Origin: JAZUCL01 sp045639125
GTDB lineage: Bacteria; Bacillota; Clostridia; Oscillospirales; QAMX01
Direction: 5' to 3'
Assembly: GCA_045639125.1 (NCBI GenBank)
Contig: JAZUCL010000019.1
Coordinates: 1 to 42,976 of the forward strand
DNA: 42,976 bases
Part shown: in pieces, positions 32,894 to 41,630 of the stretch
How the letters are laid out: every line of letters starts with the position of its first letter
How positions within the stretch are numbered: position 1 is the stretch's first letter
Translations under genes and position numbers: made by a program
The notes under the pieces: model-generated
Seen by the model: the letters and a program-made list of their open reading frames with translations, nothing else
What the model was told of the DNA's origin: nothing
The model's database searches: none

Positions 32894-33916
32894 ATGAACA
32901 AAGCAGAATTACAAGTAAAGTTCGAAGCTGGACGTAAAGCAATCCGTAAGGCAGTTGACTTCCAACTTGGTTTTTTACAGGAGGATGGCGGCTATATCTG
33001 GGATGGTTATGTGCATGATGCATTCCATAAGCAGGCATATTCTTGGAACCTTGTAGGTAATAACGAAGAAGCTCATCGACTTCTCACATGGATTAGAGAT
33101 AACCGTATCCGTCCAAATGGTTCTTTGATTTTGACAGAGGACGTAAACGACACAGTTAACAATGTTGACGTTTATAAGCACGCTTGGACGTGTCAAGGTG
33201 CACATCGTATGGGTCGTTTCGACGTATCATACCCTGTTTACAATTTCCTTAAGACACTCGCTATGCCTTGTGGCGGTTTCCCTCTTCATCATGGAATGCC
33301 TTTGGCTCGCATGATGACAACTGCTTGGGTAGGTTCAACAGCACTTTACTTTAACGATATGGAATTGGCTCTTAAATGTGCTGATTGGTGTATCAAAGTG
33401 CTCGAAGCACAGCCCGATGCTAACAGATTCTACTATATGACTACTCCCGACGGTAAACTTGCTCTTGAGGCTGACGGTGGCGAATTTATCGACAATAAGA
33501 AACTGAAGCAGTGCTACTGGGAATGCGGTTTTGCAATGATTCTCATGAATCGTTTGTATCAGATTACGAAGGATGAGAAGTATCTTGGTTACACCAAGCG
33601 TTACATGGAATTCCTGTTCACATGTGCTGAGGATACATGGAGTTATTGGGGTAGTGGTAAGGCTGCTCTCGGCTGTGCAATGTACTACTCTTTCACAGGT
33701 GATGAAAGAGCGATGGAAGCTGCTGTTAAGTTTATCGACTTCGTTGTTGAAACACAGGTTAAGGTTTCTGATAAAGATGGTAAGTATGCAGGCGGTTTGT
33801 GGTATGACGATGAGCCCGACATTCTTCTTATCTACATCGACCACGCTGCTTGTTTCTCAGGCTGGGTACTTGATAGTATCTCTTACATAGAGTCAAGAAT
33901 GGGTCTTTTGAAATAA
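32894..33916 (+). CDS. Predicted alpha/alpha-toroid enzyme, function unknown
   Basis: 340 residues, predicted cytoplasmic. The sequence is mostly helical, with repeated aromatic/glycine turns (GGYIWDGYVHDAFHKQAYSW, RMMTTAWVGSTALYFND, GSGKAALGCAMYYSFTGDERAME). This pattern suggests an alpha/alpha barrel as in six-hairpin glycosidases, epimerases or terpene-cyclase-like proteins. Acidic residues such as those in ILTEDVNDT and DDEPD could be catalytic. No exact family is recognised. GGAGG is 8 bases before ATG 32894. It is co-transcribed with the aminotransferase across an 80-base gap, under a LacI-type operator, which hints at a carbohydrate-linked role. Confidence 0.6.
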   Translation: MNKAELQVKFEAGRKAIRKAVDFQLGFLQEDGGYIWDGYVHDAFHKQAYSWNLVGNNEEAHRLLTWIRDNRIRPNGSLILTEDVNDTVNNVDVYKHAWTCQGAHRMGRFDVSYPVYNFLKTLAMPCGGFPLHHGMPLARMMTTAWVGSTALYFNDMELALKCADWCIKVLEAQPDANRFYYMTTPDGKLALEADGGEFIDNKKLKQCYWECGFAMILMNRLYQITKDEKYLGYTKRYMEFLFTCAEDTWSYWGSGKAALGCAMYYSFTGDERAMEAAVKFIDFVVETQVKVSDKDGKYAGGLWYDDEPDILLIYIDHAACFSGWVLDSISYIESRMGLLK

Positions 33917-33929
33917 GTTTTGCATTTAA

Positions 33930-33963
33930 CCCATTATGCACTTATGCTTAAGTGGATAATGGG
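33930..33963 (+). other. Intercistronic hairpin
   Basis: CCCATTAT-G-CACTTA and TAAGTG-G-ATAATGGG form a 14-bp stem with one G/G mismatch and the loop TGCT. Flanking TTTTGC and GCAAAA can extend the pairing. No U-run follows. It is probably an RNA-processing or stability element between the two operon genes. Confidence 0.55.
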
Positions 33964-33996
33964 CAAAATCACTAAAATGCATTTGGAGGAAATAAA

Positions 33997-35373
33997 ATGT
34001 ATACAGAAAAGGAAATTAAAGAAATTAAAGACTATGCTGCGAAACACGTTTGTACCCACTACGCTGTAAACGCAGATATTGACAAGCATCCGAAGATTTA
34101 TGACAGAAGTGAAGGCGTGTTTGTATATGACATACATGGCACACGTTACCTTGATACTTTTGGTTCTCTTCTTACCACCATTTGCGGACATAACAATCAG
34201 AAAATTATGGACGCAATGAACGAGCAGTTCAAGAAGATTGACTTCTTCCCCAACTTCGGTGATGACTATTGCGTACCTGCAATTGAACTTGCAAAGAGAC
34301 TTGACCGCATTATGCCCGAAGGTCTTTCAAGTTACTTCTTCGTATCCAGCGGTTCTGAGGCAAATGACGCTGCTATGAAGATGGCTCGTTCCTACCACGT
34401 AAACAATGGCGATACGAAGCGCTACAAAGTTATTTCCAGACAGGCTTCTTACCACGGCACTACCATTTCTGCAATGTCTGCAACCGGCATTGACTACTTC
34501 AGAAAAAACTATGAGCCGATGGTAAATGACTTTATTATCCGTGCTGATGGTGCTAACTGTAAGCATTGCCACCTTGGCAAGAAGAAGGCTACTTGCCATA
34601 TGGATTGTATAGAGTCACTTAGACAGACAATCATCGACAATGACCCCTCAACAATTTCATGCTTGATTATGGATCCATTACCCGGTTCAAACTCTGGTTA
34701 TCCCGTACCTCCTGAGGGCTACCTCCAGAAGGTAAGAGAACTTTGTGATGAGTATGGTATCCTTCTCATCTTCGATGAAGTTCAGGTTGGTATCGTAAAG
34801 AGCGGTGCAATGTTCGTTTCCGAACTCTTCGGCGTTACTCCCGATATTCTCACAACTGCAAAGTCACTCACAAACGGCATGATGCCCATGGGTTTGTGTG
34901 CTATGAAGCAGAAGATTATGGACAGTTTCAGAGCAAAGCCCGGCAATGAGTTTGTAAGCGGTAATACCTTTGGTGCTCATAACCTTGCTTGTGCTGCTGC
35001 TATTGCAACACTTGATTATATTGAGGAAAACAAACTTGTTGACAGATGTAATATGCTTAGTGCATACGTTAAAGAGGGTATCGAAAAACTTATGGCTAAG
35101 TACGACTTCGTATCTGGCTATGAAGGACTTGGACTTATGCTTTGTATCGAACTTGCTTATACAAAGGATGGCGAGCTTGTTCCTCTTAACCCCGATTACC
35201 ATGTCGGTACATTTATCAATGACTTCTGCTATGATCACGGTTTGATTATGAGAAACAATGACGACCTTATTGTTGTTGCACCTCCTGTCGTATTTACAAA
35301 GGAGAATGTTGACGAAATGATGGCAACATTTGATTTGGCTCTTGCCGCTGCAAAAGAGAAGTTTAGTCTTTAA
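33997..35373 (+). CDS. Class III PLP-dependent aminotransferase
   Basis: 458 residues, fold type I, class III (ornithine/taurine-pyruvate type). SSGSEANDAA at 117-126 binds the PLP phosphate, Asp260 in IFDEVQVG binds the ring nitrogen, and Lys289 in TAKSLTNG forms the Schiff base. An insertion CKHCHLGKKKATCHMDC (Cys188, 191, 200, 204) matches the Cys cluster of the taurine-pyruvate aminotransferase-like subgroup and may bind a metal. The amino donor and acceptor are unknown. It is second in the operon with the toroid protein; TTTGGAGG lies before the ATG. Codon use is regular and well expressed in style. Confidence 0.9.
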   Translation: MYTEKEIKEIKDYAAKHVCTHYAVNADIDKHPKIYDRSEGVFVYDIHGTRYLDTFGSLLTTICGHNNQKIMDAMNEQFKKIDFFPNFGDDYCVPAIELAKRLDRIMPEGLSSYFFVSSGSEANDAAMKMARSYHVNNGDTKRYKVISRQASYHGTTISAMSATGIDYFRKNYEPMVNDFIIRADGANCKHCHLGKKKATCHMDCIESLRQTIIDNDPSTISCLIMDPLPGSNSGYPVPPEGYLQKVRELCDEYGILLIFDEVQVGIVKSGAMFVSELFGVTPDILTTAKSLTNGMMPMGLCAMKQKIMDSFRAKPGNEFVSGNTFGAHNLACAAAIATLDYIEENKLVDRCNMLSAYVKEGIEKLMAKYDFVSGYEGLGLMLCIELAYTKDGELVPLNPDYHVGTFINDFCYDHGLIMRNNDDLIVVAPPVVFTKENVDEMMATFDLALAAAKEKFSL

Positions 35374-35377
35374 TATT

Positions 35378-35418
35378 ACATACAAAAAAGGACATCAAAG
35401 ATGTCCTTTTTTGTATGT
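35378..35418 (+). terminator. Terminator of the toroid-aminotransferase operon
   Basis: A perfect 19-bp stem from ACATACAAAAAAGGACATC (35378-35396) and its complement (35400-35418) with a 3-base loop. The stem itself contains A and T runs, so it can act in both directions. Confidence 0.9.
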
Positions 35419-35502
35419 TAAGTTTCTTATCATTCTTAACTATATATCAAGTAAATAGTAATTCAGAAATATGTGTTCTAAAAATTAACTTTTTGCGATA
35501 AA

Positions 35503-35543
35503 ATATGCACCTCCAAAAGTGTTTAACTTTTGGAGGTGCATAT
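35503..35543. repeat. Dispersed hairpin repeat, copy 2
   Basis: ATATGCACCTCCAAAAGT (35503-35520) and ACTTTTGGAGGTGCATAT (35526-35543) pair perfectly over 18 bp around GTTTA. It matches the hairpin at 147-186 in sequence, loop size and adjacent bases (AAA before, CA after). Confidence 0.75.
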
Positions 35544-35574
35544 CAAATAGATGCTATGTTTTTCTTTCTTATGA

Positions 35575-36387
35575 TTAAATTGTTCTAAATTTTGGCTTAC
35601 TTGGATCAGTTGGCTTGTTTTTAACAATATACCAAATGCAAAAACCTGCGATAAGAACTAAAAACAATGATGAAGTTATAAATCCCCAAGACCATAAGGC
35701 AGTCAAAATTACAGGACCGCAAACCGTGCAAACACGAATTACAGTTGCTGCTGCAAGAACAGTGCGATTGTCTTTATTTATTCCGCTAAGCATAAAAACA
35801 GAAAGGGCAACTGATAAAATGCTAAGACAACACTGATCAATCAGTGGCGTAATAAACGCAACTGAAGGTGTTTCTGATATCTTGACAGCAAAGTCATAAA
35901 TAGATTGACTTGTTACCGCATCAAGTTCACTGACTGCACCGCTATTTATGGCAGTTGCAGTAATTAAACTATTTAGAGATGATATGATAGTCGCAATAAA
36001 TAGAGAGGCGGCACCATATCCCATGCCAAACATAAGTGAATCATTAAATTTGCGATACGATTTCATCATATATGCCAAGCAAACAAATCGGGTCGTTTCC
36101 TCACAAATAGATGTAATTACTAATACAGCACACGTTACATAGGCGTTTCCGTCAGCATACAGTTGTGATAGTCCAAAAATTTCAATAAATAAACCGCCAA
36201 TCAAATTAACCACAAACAACTGAGCAAATAAGTAAAGAACAAAGCCGTAGAGTAGGGGAACGACGGTTTTTCTAATCTTGAATAGTGCTACAATACACGA
36301 AATAATAGGTGCGAATATACCAAATACTACGCTAAAACCTAAAAGAAAAAGCGTTGAATCATTTATAGTTGGAAAAGATAATAACAT
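35575..36387 (-). CDS. YhfC-family intramembrane protease-like protein
   Basis: 270 residues with about seven to eight membrane segments. The segment ICEETTRFVCLAYMMK and the following FNDSLMFGMGYGAASLF match the YhfC family, related to CPBP intramembrane metalloproteases, in which EE-x-x-R and later polar residues form the active site. The substrate is unknown. GGAGG is 5 bases before the ATG at 36387; an ATG 12 bases upstream overlaps that SD and is rejected. It has its own promoter at 36417-36445. Confidence 0.8.
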   Translation of the reverse strand: MLLSFPTINDSTLFLLGFSVVFGIFAPIISCIVALFKIRKTVVPLLYGFVLYLFAQLFVVNLIGGLFIEIFGLSQLYADGNAYVTCAVLVITSICEETTRFVCLAYMMKSYRKFNDSLMFGMGYGAASLFIATIISSLNSLITATAINSGAVSELDAVTSQSIYDFAVKISETPSVAFITPLIDQCCLSILSVALSVFMLSGINKDNRTVLAAATVIRVCTVCGPVILTALWSWGFITSSLFLVLIAGFCIWYIVKNKPTDPSKPKFRTI

Positions 36388-36416
36388 AATAGCCTCCATT
36401 TTGACAGCATGGTACT

Positions 36417-36445
36417 ATTTTAGAACAATCTTTTAATTTTGTCAA
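36417..36445 (-). promoter_or_regulatory. Sigma-A promoter of the YhfC-like gene
   Basis: On the minus strand, consensus TTGACA (36440-36445), 17 bases, TAAAAT (36417-36422). Confidence 0.8.
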
Positions 36446-36527
36446 CTGCTATCAAATAATGTTTCCATTCTTGTTTCATTTGTGATATACTAATTAAGGT
36501 ATAATAAACAATTGGGGTGTAAATTTA

Positions 36528-37172
36528 ATGTCAAAAAATAAACCAGACAATAATTCTGTCAAAAGTCCATTATACGTATTTGTATTTGGACTATTAAAGA
36601 AACAAGGTATAATTTTTGCTATATCTTTAATTATACTTTTATCGGTTAGTATAGTTTTGCCAACTATTTGGGCACAGGCGATTACAACAATTATTGGTTT
36701 ATATATGTACTTTGAACTTATCTATTCATACTCTTGGAGTGCAGGTGAACGTGACAGGAATTTGGTAATGTATAACCATATAAAAGCCGATGATTTGAAA
36801 GGTCTAAAAGCCGGCATATTAAGTAATATTCCCATTATTATACTGACATTTTTGGTTATTTTACAACCATACATTTCTGTAATTCCTGAGACAACGAGAT
36901 TTATTTTTAATGCTGTAACTTCACCTTTTATTTTGTTTAGTGATATTGTATACAAGGCAAACATGACGTATTTACTTATCTTAATTTTGCCTATTTTGCC
37001 TTTTATTTCATGGCTTGGTTATCGTCACGGTAATCTGTTAAAAGAGCCTACTGCACGACTTATGTATAAAAATCCTAATAAGAAAAAGTACCATTCACGA
37101 AACAATAAACGTGACAGTGGAAATAATAATGATACAAATTCTATAAATGGCAAACAACCCCATAGCAGATAG
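36528..37172 (+). CDS. Multi-spanning membrane protein, unknown function
   Basis: 214 residues with about five hydrophobic segments (approximately 26-47, 50-68, 94-115, 122-142, 146-164) and a hydrophilic tail rich in Lys, Arg, Asn and Ser from about 178. A conserved-looking motif YSWSAGERDRN follows the second segment. No family is recognised. TTGGGGTG precedes the ATG. It lies 82 bases before cwlD; only a short 6-bp inverted repeat (37207-37227) lies between, so read-through is possible. Confidence 0.65.
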   Translation: MSKNKPDNNSVKSPLYVFVFGLLKKQGIIFAISLIILLSVSIVLPTIWAQAITTIIGLYMYFELIYSYSWSAGERDRNLVMYNHIKADDLKGLKAGILSNIPIIILTFLVILQPYISVIPETTRFIFNAVTSPFILFSDIVYKANMTYLLILILPILPFISWLGYRHGNLLKEPTARLMYKNPNKKKYHSRNNKRDSGNNNDTNSINGKQPHSR

Positions 37173-37254
37173 TCATATTTGAAACTGCATCTCCATAATA
37201 TTTTGTGAGGTGTAATAAAACACCTTCATTTGATTCTGGTGGGGGTGTTTTTTC

Positions 37255-37998
37255 GTGAATTATCGACCATATACTACGATTACCGCCTGTTTCCTTGGCA
37301 TTGTAGCGTTCTTTACGTTATTTGGGCTAATAGTAACAGTAAAGACCGCACAAGAGAGTGCTATGCTTATCCGTACAACTTATTTAGATATGTATAAAGA
37401 CAATGTTGTTATGATTGATGCAGGACACGGTGGAATTGATGGGGGAGCAGTAGGGAAGAGTGGTTTACAAGAAAAAGAGGTAAATTTGTATGTATCAATT
37501 AAATTAAAACATCTGCTTAATTTGTTTGGTACAGAAGTTGACATGACACGTACAGAGGACATATCTCTAAACTCAAACGGTGACACAATTGCAAAAAAGA
37601 AAGTTCAAGATATGCACAAACGTCTTGAACTGATAAACGCAAAACCCTATGATGTACTTTTAAGCATACACATGAATTCTTATCCAGAGGAAAAGTATTG
37701 GGGCTCACAAGTGTTTTATTCTACATCACTTGTTAACAGTAAAAAATATGCAACATCAATTCAAACATCACTTAGAGAATTTGTCGCCCCGGAAAATAAA
37801 AGAGAGGCAAAATCAGCACCGCCAGAAATATATCTTCTTAAACACGCAACTTGCCCAGCACTAATTGTTGAGTGCGGATTTTTGACAAATTATAGTGAAG
37901 AGGCAAAGTTAAAAACAGAAAATCATCAGATTAAACTTGCATCTGCTATTACAGCGGGATACCTAAATTGCTACCATGATTTATTAAATAACCAATGA
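37255..37998 (+). CDS. cwlD: N-acetylmuramoyl-L-alanine amidase, CwlD-like
   Basis: 247 residues: one N-terminal membrane anchor or uncleaved signal (about 9-30), then an Amidase_3 domain. Zinc ligands are His in DAGHGGIDGGA, Glu in LQEKEVNL and His in LSIHMNS; the catalytic Glu is in IVECGFLTN. CwlD makes muramic-delta-lactam in spore cortex with PdaA, and the length and DAGHGG-IDGG motif agree with it. It starts at GTG with GGGGGTG upstream. radA follows after 17 bases, so the pair is probably co-transcribed. Confidence 0.82.
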   Translation: MNYRPYTTITACFLGIVAFFTLFGLIVTVKTAQESAMLIRTTYLDMYKDNVVMIDAGHGGIDGGAVGKSGLQEKEVNLYVSIKLKHLLNLFGTEVDMTRTEDISLNSNGDTIAKKKVQDMHKRLELINAKPYDVLLSIHMNSYPEEKYWGSQVFYSTSLVNSKKYATSIQTSLREFVAPENKREAKSAPPEIYLLKHATCPALIVECGFLTNYSEEAKLKTENHQIKLASAITAGYLNCYHDLLNNQ

Positions 37999-38015
37999 TT
38001 TGAAAAGGTGATAAT

Positions 38016-39380
38016 ATGAAACAAAAGACAATTTTTGTTTGTGACCACTGTGGAAATGAAACTTCAAAATGGTATGGACGTTGTACCTCCTGTGGCAGTT
38101 GGAATACGTTAAAGGAAATGACGGTTTCAGCACCAAGTTCATCTTCAAGAAATATAAGTGCTAAAACGTCAAGTGCACCTATGACTTTGTCTGAAATTAG
38201 TATAGACGAAGAAACGAGATTTTCAACCGGTATGGGAGAATTAGATAGAGTTCTCGGTGGTGGTGCAGTTTGTGGTTCGTTTGTACTGGTAGGTGGTGAG
38301 CCGGGTATAGGCAAATCTACACTTCTTTTACAAGTATGCACATCGCTTTGCAAAAACGCACGTGTGCTTTATGTTTCAGGTGAGGAATCCCTGCGACAAA
38401 TAAAACTACGTGCACAACGTCTAAATATTGACGCAACTAATCTATACATACATTCAGAAACTTGCTTAGAAACTATTTACACTGCCTGTGAGTCACTTTC
38501 ACCACAGATTATGATAATTGACTCAATTCAGACAATGTATCGTGGTGAAGTACAATCTGCACCTGGAAATGCGACACAAATTAAAGAGTGTGCAATGAGT
38601 CTCCTGCAATACGCAAAAACCAACAATATTACGATTTTTATAGTAGGACACGTCACAAAAGAGGGTACTTTGGCAGGACCTAAAATGCTTGAACACATGG
38701 TTGACTGTGTTTTGTATTTTGAGGGTGACAGGCACATATCATACAGAATAATTCGTGCTGCTAAAAACCGTTTTGGCTCAACTAACGAAATTGGCGTGTT
38801 TGAAATGACATCAACCGGACTTCGTGAAGTACCAAACCCGTCAGAAGCACTACTATCAGGCAGACCGCTTAATGTGCCGGGAAGTTGCATAGGTTGTATT
38901 ATGGAAGGCTCACGTCCAATGCTTGCAGAAATTCAGGCTTTAGTTGCAAAATCTCCTTACGGCACACCAAGACGAACATCTGACGGATTTGACTACAACC
39001 GTGCCGTTCTACTAATGGCTGTAATAGAGAAGCGGGCAGGCATATTTATCGGAGCTGCAGACACTTATATCAACGTCACAGGCGGTCTGCGTATTGATGA
39101 ACCATCTGCAGATTTGTCAGCGGTTCTTGCAATAGTTTCATCTGCACGTGAACTTCCAATAAGACATAATCTTGTTGCATTTGGCGAGGTCGGGTTAACA
39201 GGGGAACTTAGAGATGTATCAAACGCATCACAAAGACTTGCAGAAATTCACCGACTCGGCTTTAGTGAATGTATAATGCCATTTGGAAATAAATCCGGCA
39301 CTGAAGTGCCAAACGGCTTAATAGTCCATTTTGTAAATAACATTAGAGAGGCAATCGACATTGCATTAAAACAACAATAG
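38016..39380 (+). CDS. radA: DNA repair protein RadA
   Basis: 454 residues, full length. The N-terminal C4 zinc finger has CDHCGNET and CTSCGSW. The RecA-like core has Walker A GGEPGIGKST at about 91-100 and the RadA-specific KNRFGSTNEIG motif. The C-terminal Lon-protease-like domain (VTGGLRIDEPSADLSAVLA, FGEVGLTGELR) is not expected to be proteolytic. RadA drives branch migration in recombinational repair. AAAAGGTGATAAT precedes the ATG. The stop overlaps a strong terminator. Confidence 0.97.
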   Translation: MKQKTIFVCDHCGNETSKWYGRCTSCGSWNTLKEMTVSAPSSSSRNISAKTSSAPMTLSEISIDEETRFSTGMGELDRVLGGGAVCGSFVLVGGEPGIGKSTLLLQVCTSLCKNARVLYVSGEESLRQIKLRAQRLNIDATNLYIHSETCLETIYTACESLSPQIMIIDSIQTMYRGEVQSAPGNATQIKECAMSLLQYAKTNNITIFIVGHVTKEGTLAGPKMLEHMVDCVLYFEGDRHISYRIIRAAKNRFGSTNEIGVFEMTSTGLREVPNPSEALLSGRPLNVPGSCIGCIMEGSRPMLAEIQALVAKSPYGTPRRTSDGFDYNRAVLLMAVIEKRAGIFIGAADTYINVTGGLRIDEPSADLSAVLAIVSSARELPIRHNLVAFGEVGLTGELRDVSNASQRLAEIHRLGFSECIMPFGNKSGTEVPNGLIVHFVNNIREAIDIALKQQ

Positions 39381-39425
39381 ATAAAAGCACCAACTAATTC
39401 TTCATAGTTGGTGCTTTTATCTTTA
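39380..39425 (+). terminator. Terminator of radA
   Basis: GATAAAAGCACCAACTA (39380-39396) and TAGTTGGTGCTTTTATC (39405-39421) pair perfectly over 17 bp, followed by TTTATA. It overlaps the radA stop codon. Confidence 0.9.
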
Positions 39426-39497
39426 TAACAAAAATCACCACCAATTTAGACAGGGGATATAAAATATTAAACTCAAGGCACTAAATATTCAAATACA

Positions 39498-39548
39498 CAA
39501 CATTATACAAAATAAAGATTTTGTATAATGTTGAGAGGAGGTAAATTG
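39498..39548 (+). other. Hairpin followed by a perfect SD without a gene
   Basis: CAACATTATACAAAAT (39498-39513) and ATTTTGTATAATGTTG (39518-39533) form a perfect 16-bp stem with the loop AAAG, followed directly by AGGAGGT (39536-39542). The first start-like codon, TTG at 39546, is closed after two more codons. The rest of 39422-39685 is AT-rich with no gene seen. Confidence 0.6.
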
Positions 39549-39685
39549 GCTTTTTAACTTAGAGAATGTGTTTATAACGTGTTTATTCGGTTTATTTCAT
39601 AAATCTACGCTAAAATCTTATATATTAGTATTTAATAATAGATACGACTTATTTATAATATGTAGAATTAAAAATTTGTTCTAAT

Positions 39686-40420
39686 TTACTTTATCGGAAT
39701 TATTGAGCCGACATCAAATATTTTCTTATCAGTTAAATAAATTATTTCAATATTTCTATCACTAAGAAATCTCTTTATTTTATCTGCGTTTACAAGGTGT
39801 TCTATTGTACCTGTAAATGCTAAAATGTTTTTTGATAGTTTAATTGAGGCACCGCCGATAAATCCGTAATTATAGCCGGGCAACTCAATTCCGCCTGGTT
39901 CAATTAGCAGTACATTCATTCCTACACTTTCAGCCTTTTTCTTAATTCCTATATCGGCCGTAATTATTGAATTCTCATCGACTACGCATACGGAACATTT
40001 TGCGTACCCTTGCTTGCAATCAATTAATTTAACCTTTGCATTAATTAAAGCGTTTTTCACTAATTCATCTGTCGCATCTATGTTCAACAACGCATATTTA
40101 CCGACTATTGCAACATTATAACTTACGTCATTTGGATAGTTAGGTCCCTTAATGTCGTTACCCTCATATATCTTTGCGTCTTTGAGTTTTTCTTTTAGGA
40201 AACCACTCATGCTTTCTGCTACTACAAATTCGCCGTTACCTATATACGTGCATATTAGATCAATATGACCTGCAAGTGCAGTTGGGAGTTTTGGATAATC
40301 AGGTATTGTAAATGATTCTATGCCAAGTTTTTTAAGTGGTTCTTCGAAAACACTTTTATATCGCTCTCCATATAATACTGCACAAACCTTCTCGCTTGGC
40401 AAATTTGCAAACTCTATCAT
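39686..40420 (-). CDS. DUF6873-like (GME-fold) protein
   Basis: 244 residues, soluble, without signal peptide. Repeated beta/alpha units (KVCAVLYGE, VVAESMSGFLKEKL, NVLLIEPGGIELPGYNYGFIGGASIKLSKN) agree with the clostridial DUF6873 GME-fold family; that fold also occurs in amidinotransferases. The family has no known function. The catalytic Cys-His pair of amidinotransferases is not obvious, although Cys residues lie in DCKQGYAKCSVC. GGGGAG is 6 bases before the ATG at 40420; the frame is open 27 bases upstream into the preceding gene. It starts 17 bases after the permease stop, last in a three-gene operon. Confidence 0.6.
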   Translation of the reverse strand: MIEFANLPSEKVCAVLYGERYKSVFEEPLKKLGIESFTIPDYPKLPTALAGHIDLICTYIGNGEFVVAESMSGFLKEKLKDAKIYEGNDIKGPNYPNDVSYNVAIVGKYALLNIDATDELVKNALINAKVKLIDCKQGYAKCSVCVVDENSIITADIGIKKKAESVGMNVLLIEPGGIELPGYNYGFIGGASIKLSKNILAFTGTIEHLVNADKIKRFLSDRNIEIIYLTDKKIFDVGSIIPIK

Positions 40421-40436
40421 ACAAAACTCCCCTCCT

Positions 40437-41630
40437 CTACTGAACACTTTTTAATAGTTCAACCGGACTTAAATTTGATGCCTGTTTTGACGGAATCAGA
40501 CCAAAAACAATACCTATTAACATAGAAAATGCTATTGGAAATACTAAAATCGAGAAATTTAGTAACAATCTTCCACTTATTATTATCTGTATAATTCCCA
40601 CAACTGATAGTCCAATAATTCCACCGCACAAGCCACCGATTAGACATAGAAAACACGACTCTGATAACATTATCAAAAATATATCTCTTTTCTTCGCACC
40701 TAACGCTATCCAAATTCCTATTTCATTTCTTCGCTCTACTACTGATGACAGCATACGATTCATTACGCCAAGTCCTGCTACAAGTAGTGATATTCCTGCA
40801 ATTGCACTTAAAAGGACTGAAATAATAGAAATAATGTTTTTTACCTGTGATATATATCCGTTTACATTTTCAACGGCATACTCATTATTTGTCTTTTGAT
40901 TGTTCATTTTGTTTTCAATGATTGATGCAGCAGTACTTGTGTCAATACCTTTACTACATTTTATTGCAATTTGGTCAACTTTGTCAAGTTGGTTATTTGT
41001 TCCGAGTGTAGTATACGGCACGTATACAAGTTCAGGAATATTTCCACCGCTTATACTGTCAAGCATTGCCTTTTGTGACTCAATTACTCCGATTATTTCA
41101 AACTCACGAACGAAATTGCCAAGAGTCAACCTTAACTTTTTACCAACGATATTTTCACGCTTGTAGACGGCTTTTGCAAGGTTTTTATCAACAATAGCAA
41201 CATATCTGCCATGCAATACATCGTTACTTGTAAACGACCTTCCATATAGCATATTTATTCCTATAATTTCTGTAAGTTTGTTGTCTGCACCAAGTAAAAA
41301 GGTGTCGTGTTTTTCTCCCTTTATTGTAAATTTACTGTACATAGTAACAAGAGGCATTGTGCTTTCGATAAAATCAAATTCTTCTTCTAAACGCTTTGTA
41401 AAGGTAATATCAACTTTTCCATCTGATCCACTTTTATTATATAGACTCAATCCATCTATTCCAATTCTGTCTATTTCTTGATTTATATACACTTCACCCA
41501 TTGAGCACAGGGATAAAATTGTATAGACGGAGGCAACACCAATTCCAATAGATAAAATAGTCAATACGCTTTTAAGTCGCAACCTTATTATGTTACGTAT
41601 AGATATGCCAAGTACATCACGATACCGCAT
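40437..41630 (-). CDS. FtsX/MacB-type ABC transporter permease
   Basis: 397 residues: N-terminal membrane segment (about 15-40, RLRLKSVLTILSIGIGVASV), a large extracytoplasmic MacB_PCD-like domain (about 45-265), then three membrane segments in an FtsX domain. The latter holds SSVVERRNEIGIWIALGAKKRDIF, the loop that contacts the ATPase. Such permeases work as mechanotransmission exporters with an ATPase and adaptor. No ATP-binding gene is in this operon. AAGGTGGTG precedes the ATG at 41630, which overlaps the 3' end of the adaptor gene by 14 bases. Confidence 0.85.
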   Translation of the reverse strand: MRYRDVLGISIRNIIRLRLKSVLTILSIGIGVASVYTILSLCSMGEVYINQEIDRIGIDGLSLYNKSGSDGKVDITFTKRLEEEFDFIESTMPLVTMYSKFTIKGEKHDTFLLGADNKLTEIIGINMLYGRSFTSNDVLHGRYVAIVDKNLAKAVYKRENIVGKKLRLTLGNFVREFEIIGVIESQKAMLDSISGGNIPELVYVPYTTLGTNNQLDKVDQIAIKCSKGIDTSTAASIIENKMNNQKTNNEYAVENVNGYISQVKNIISIISVLLSAIAGISLLVAGLGVMNRMLSSVVERRNEIGIWIALGAKKRDIFLIMLSESCFLCLIGGLCGGIIGLSVVGIIQIIISGRLLLNFSILVFPIAFSMLIGIVFGLIPSKQASNLSPVELLKSVQ

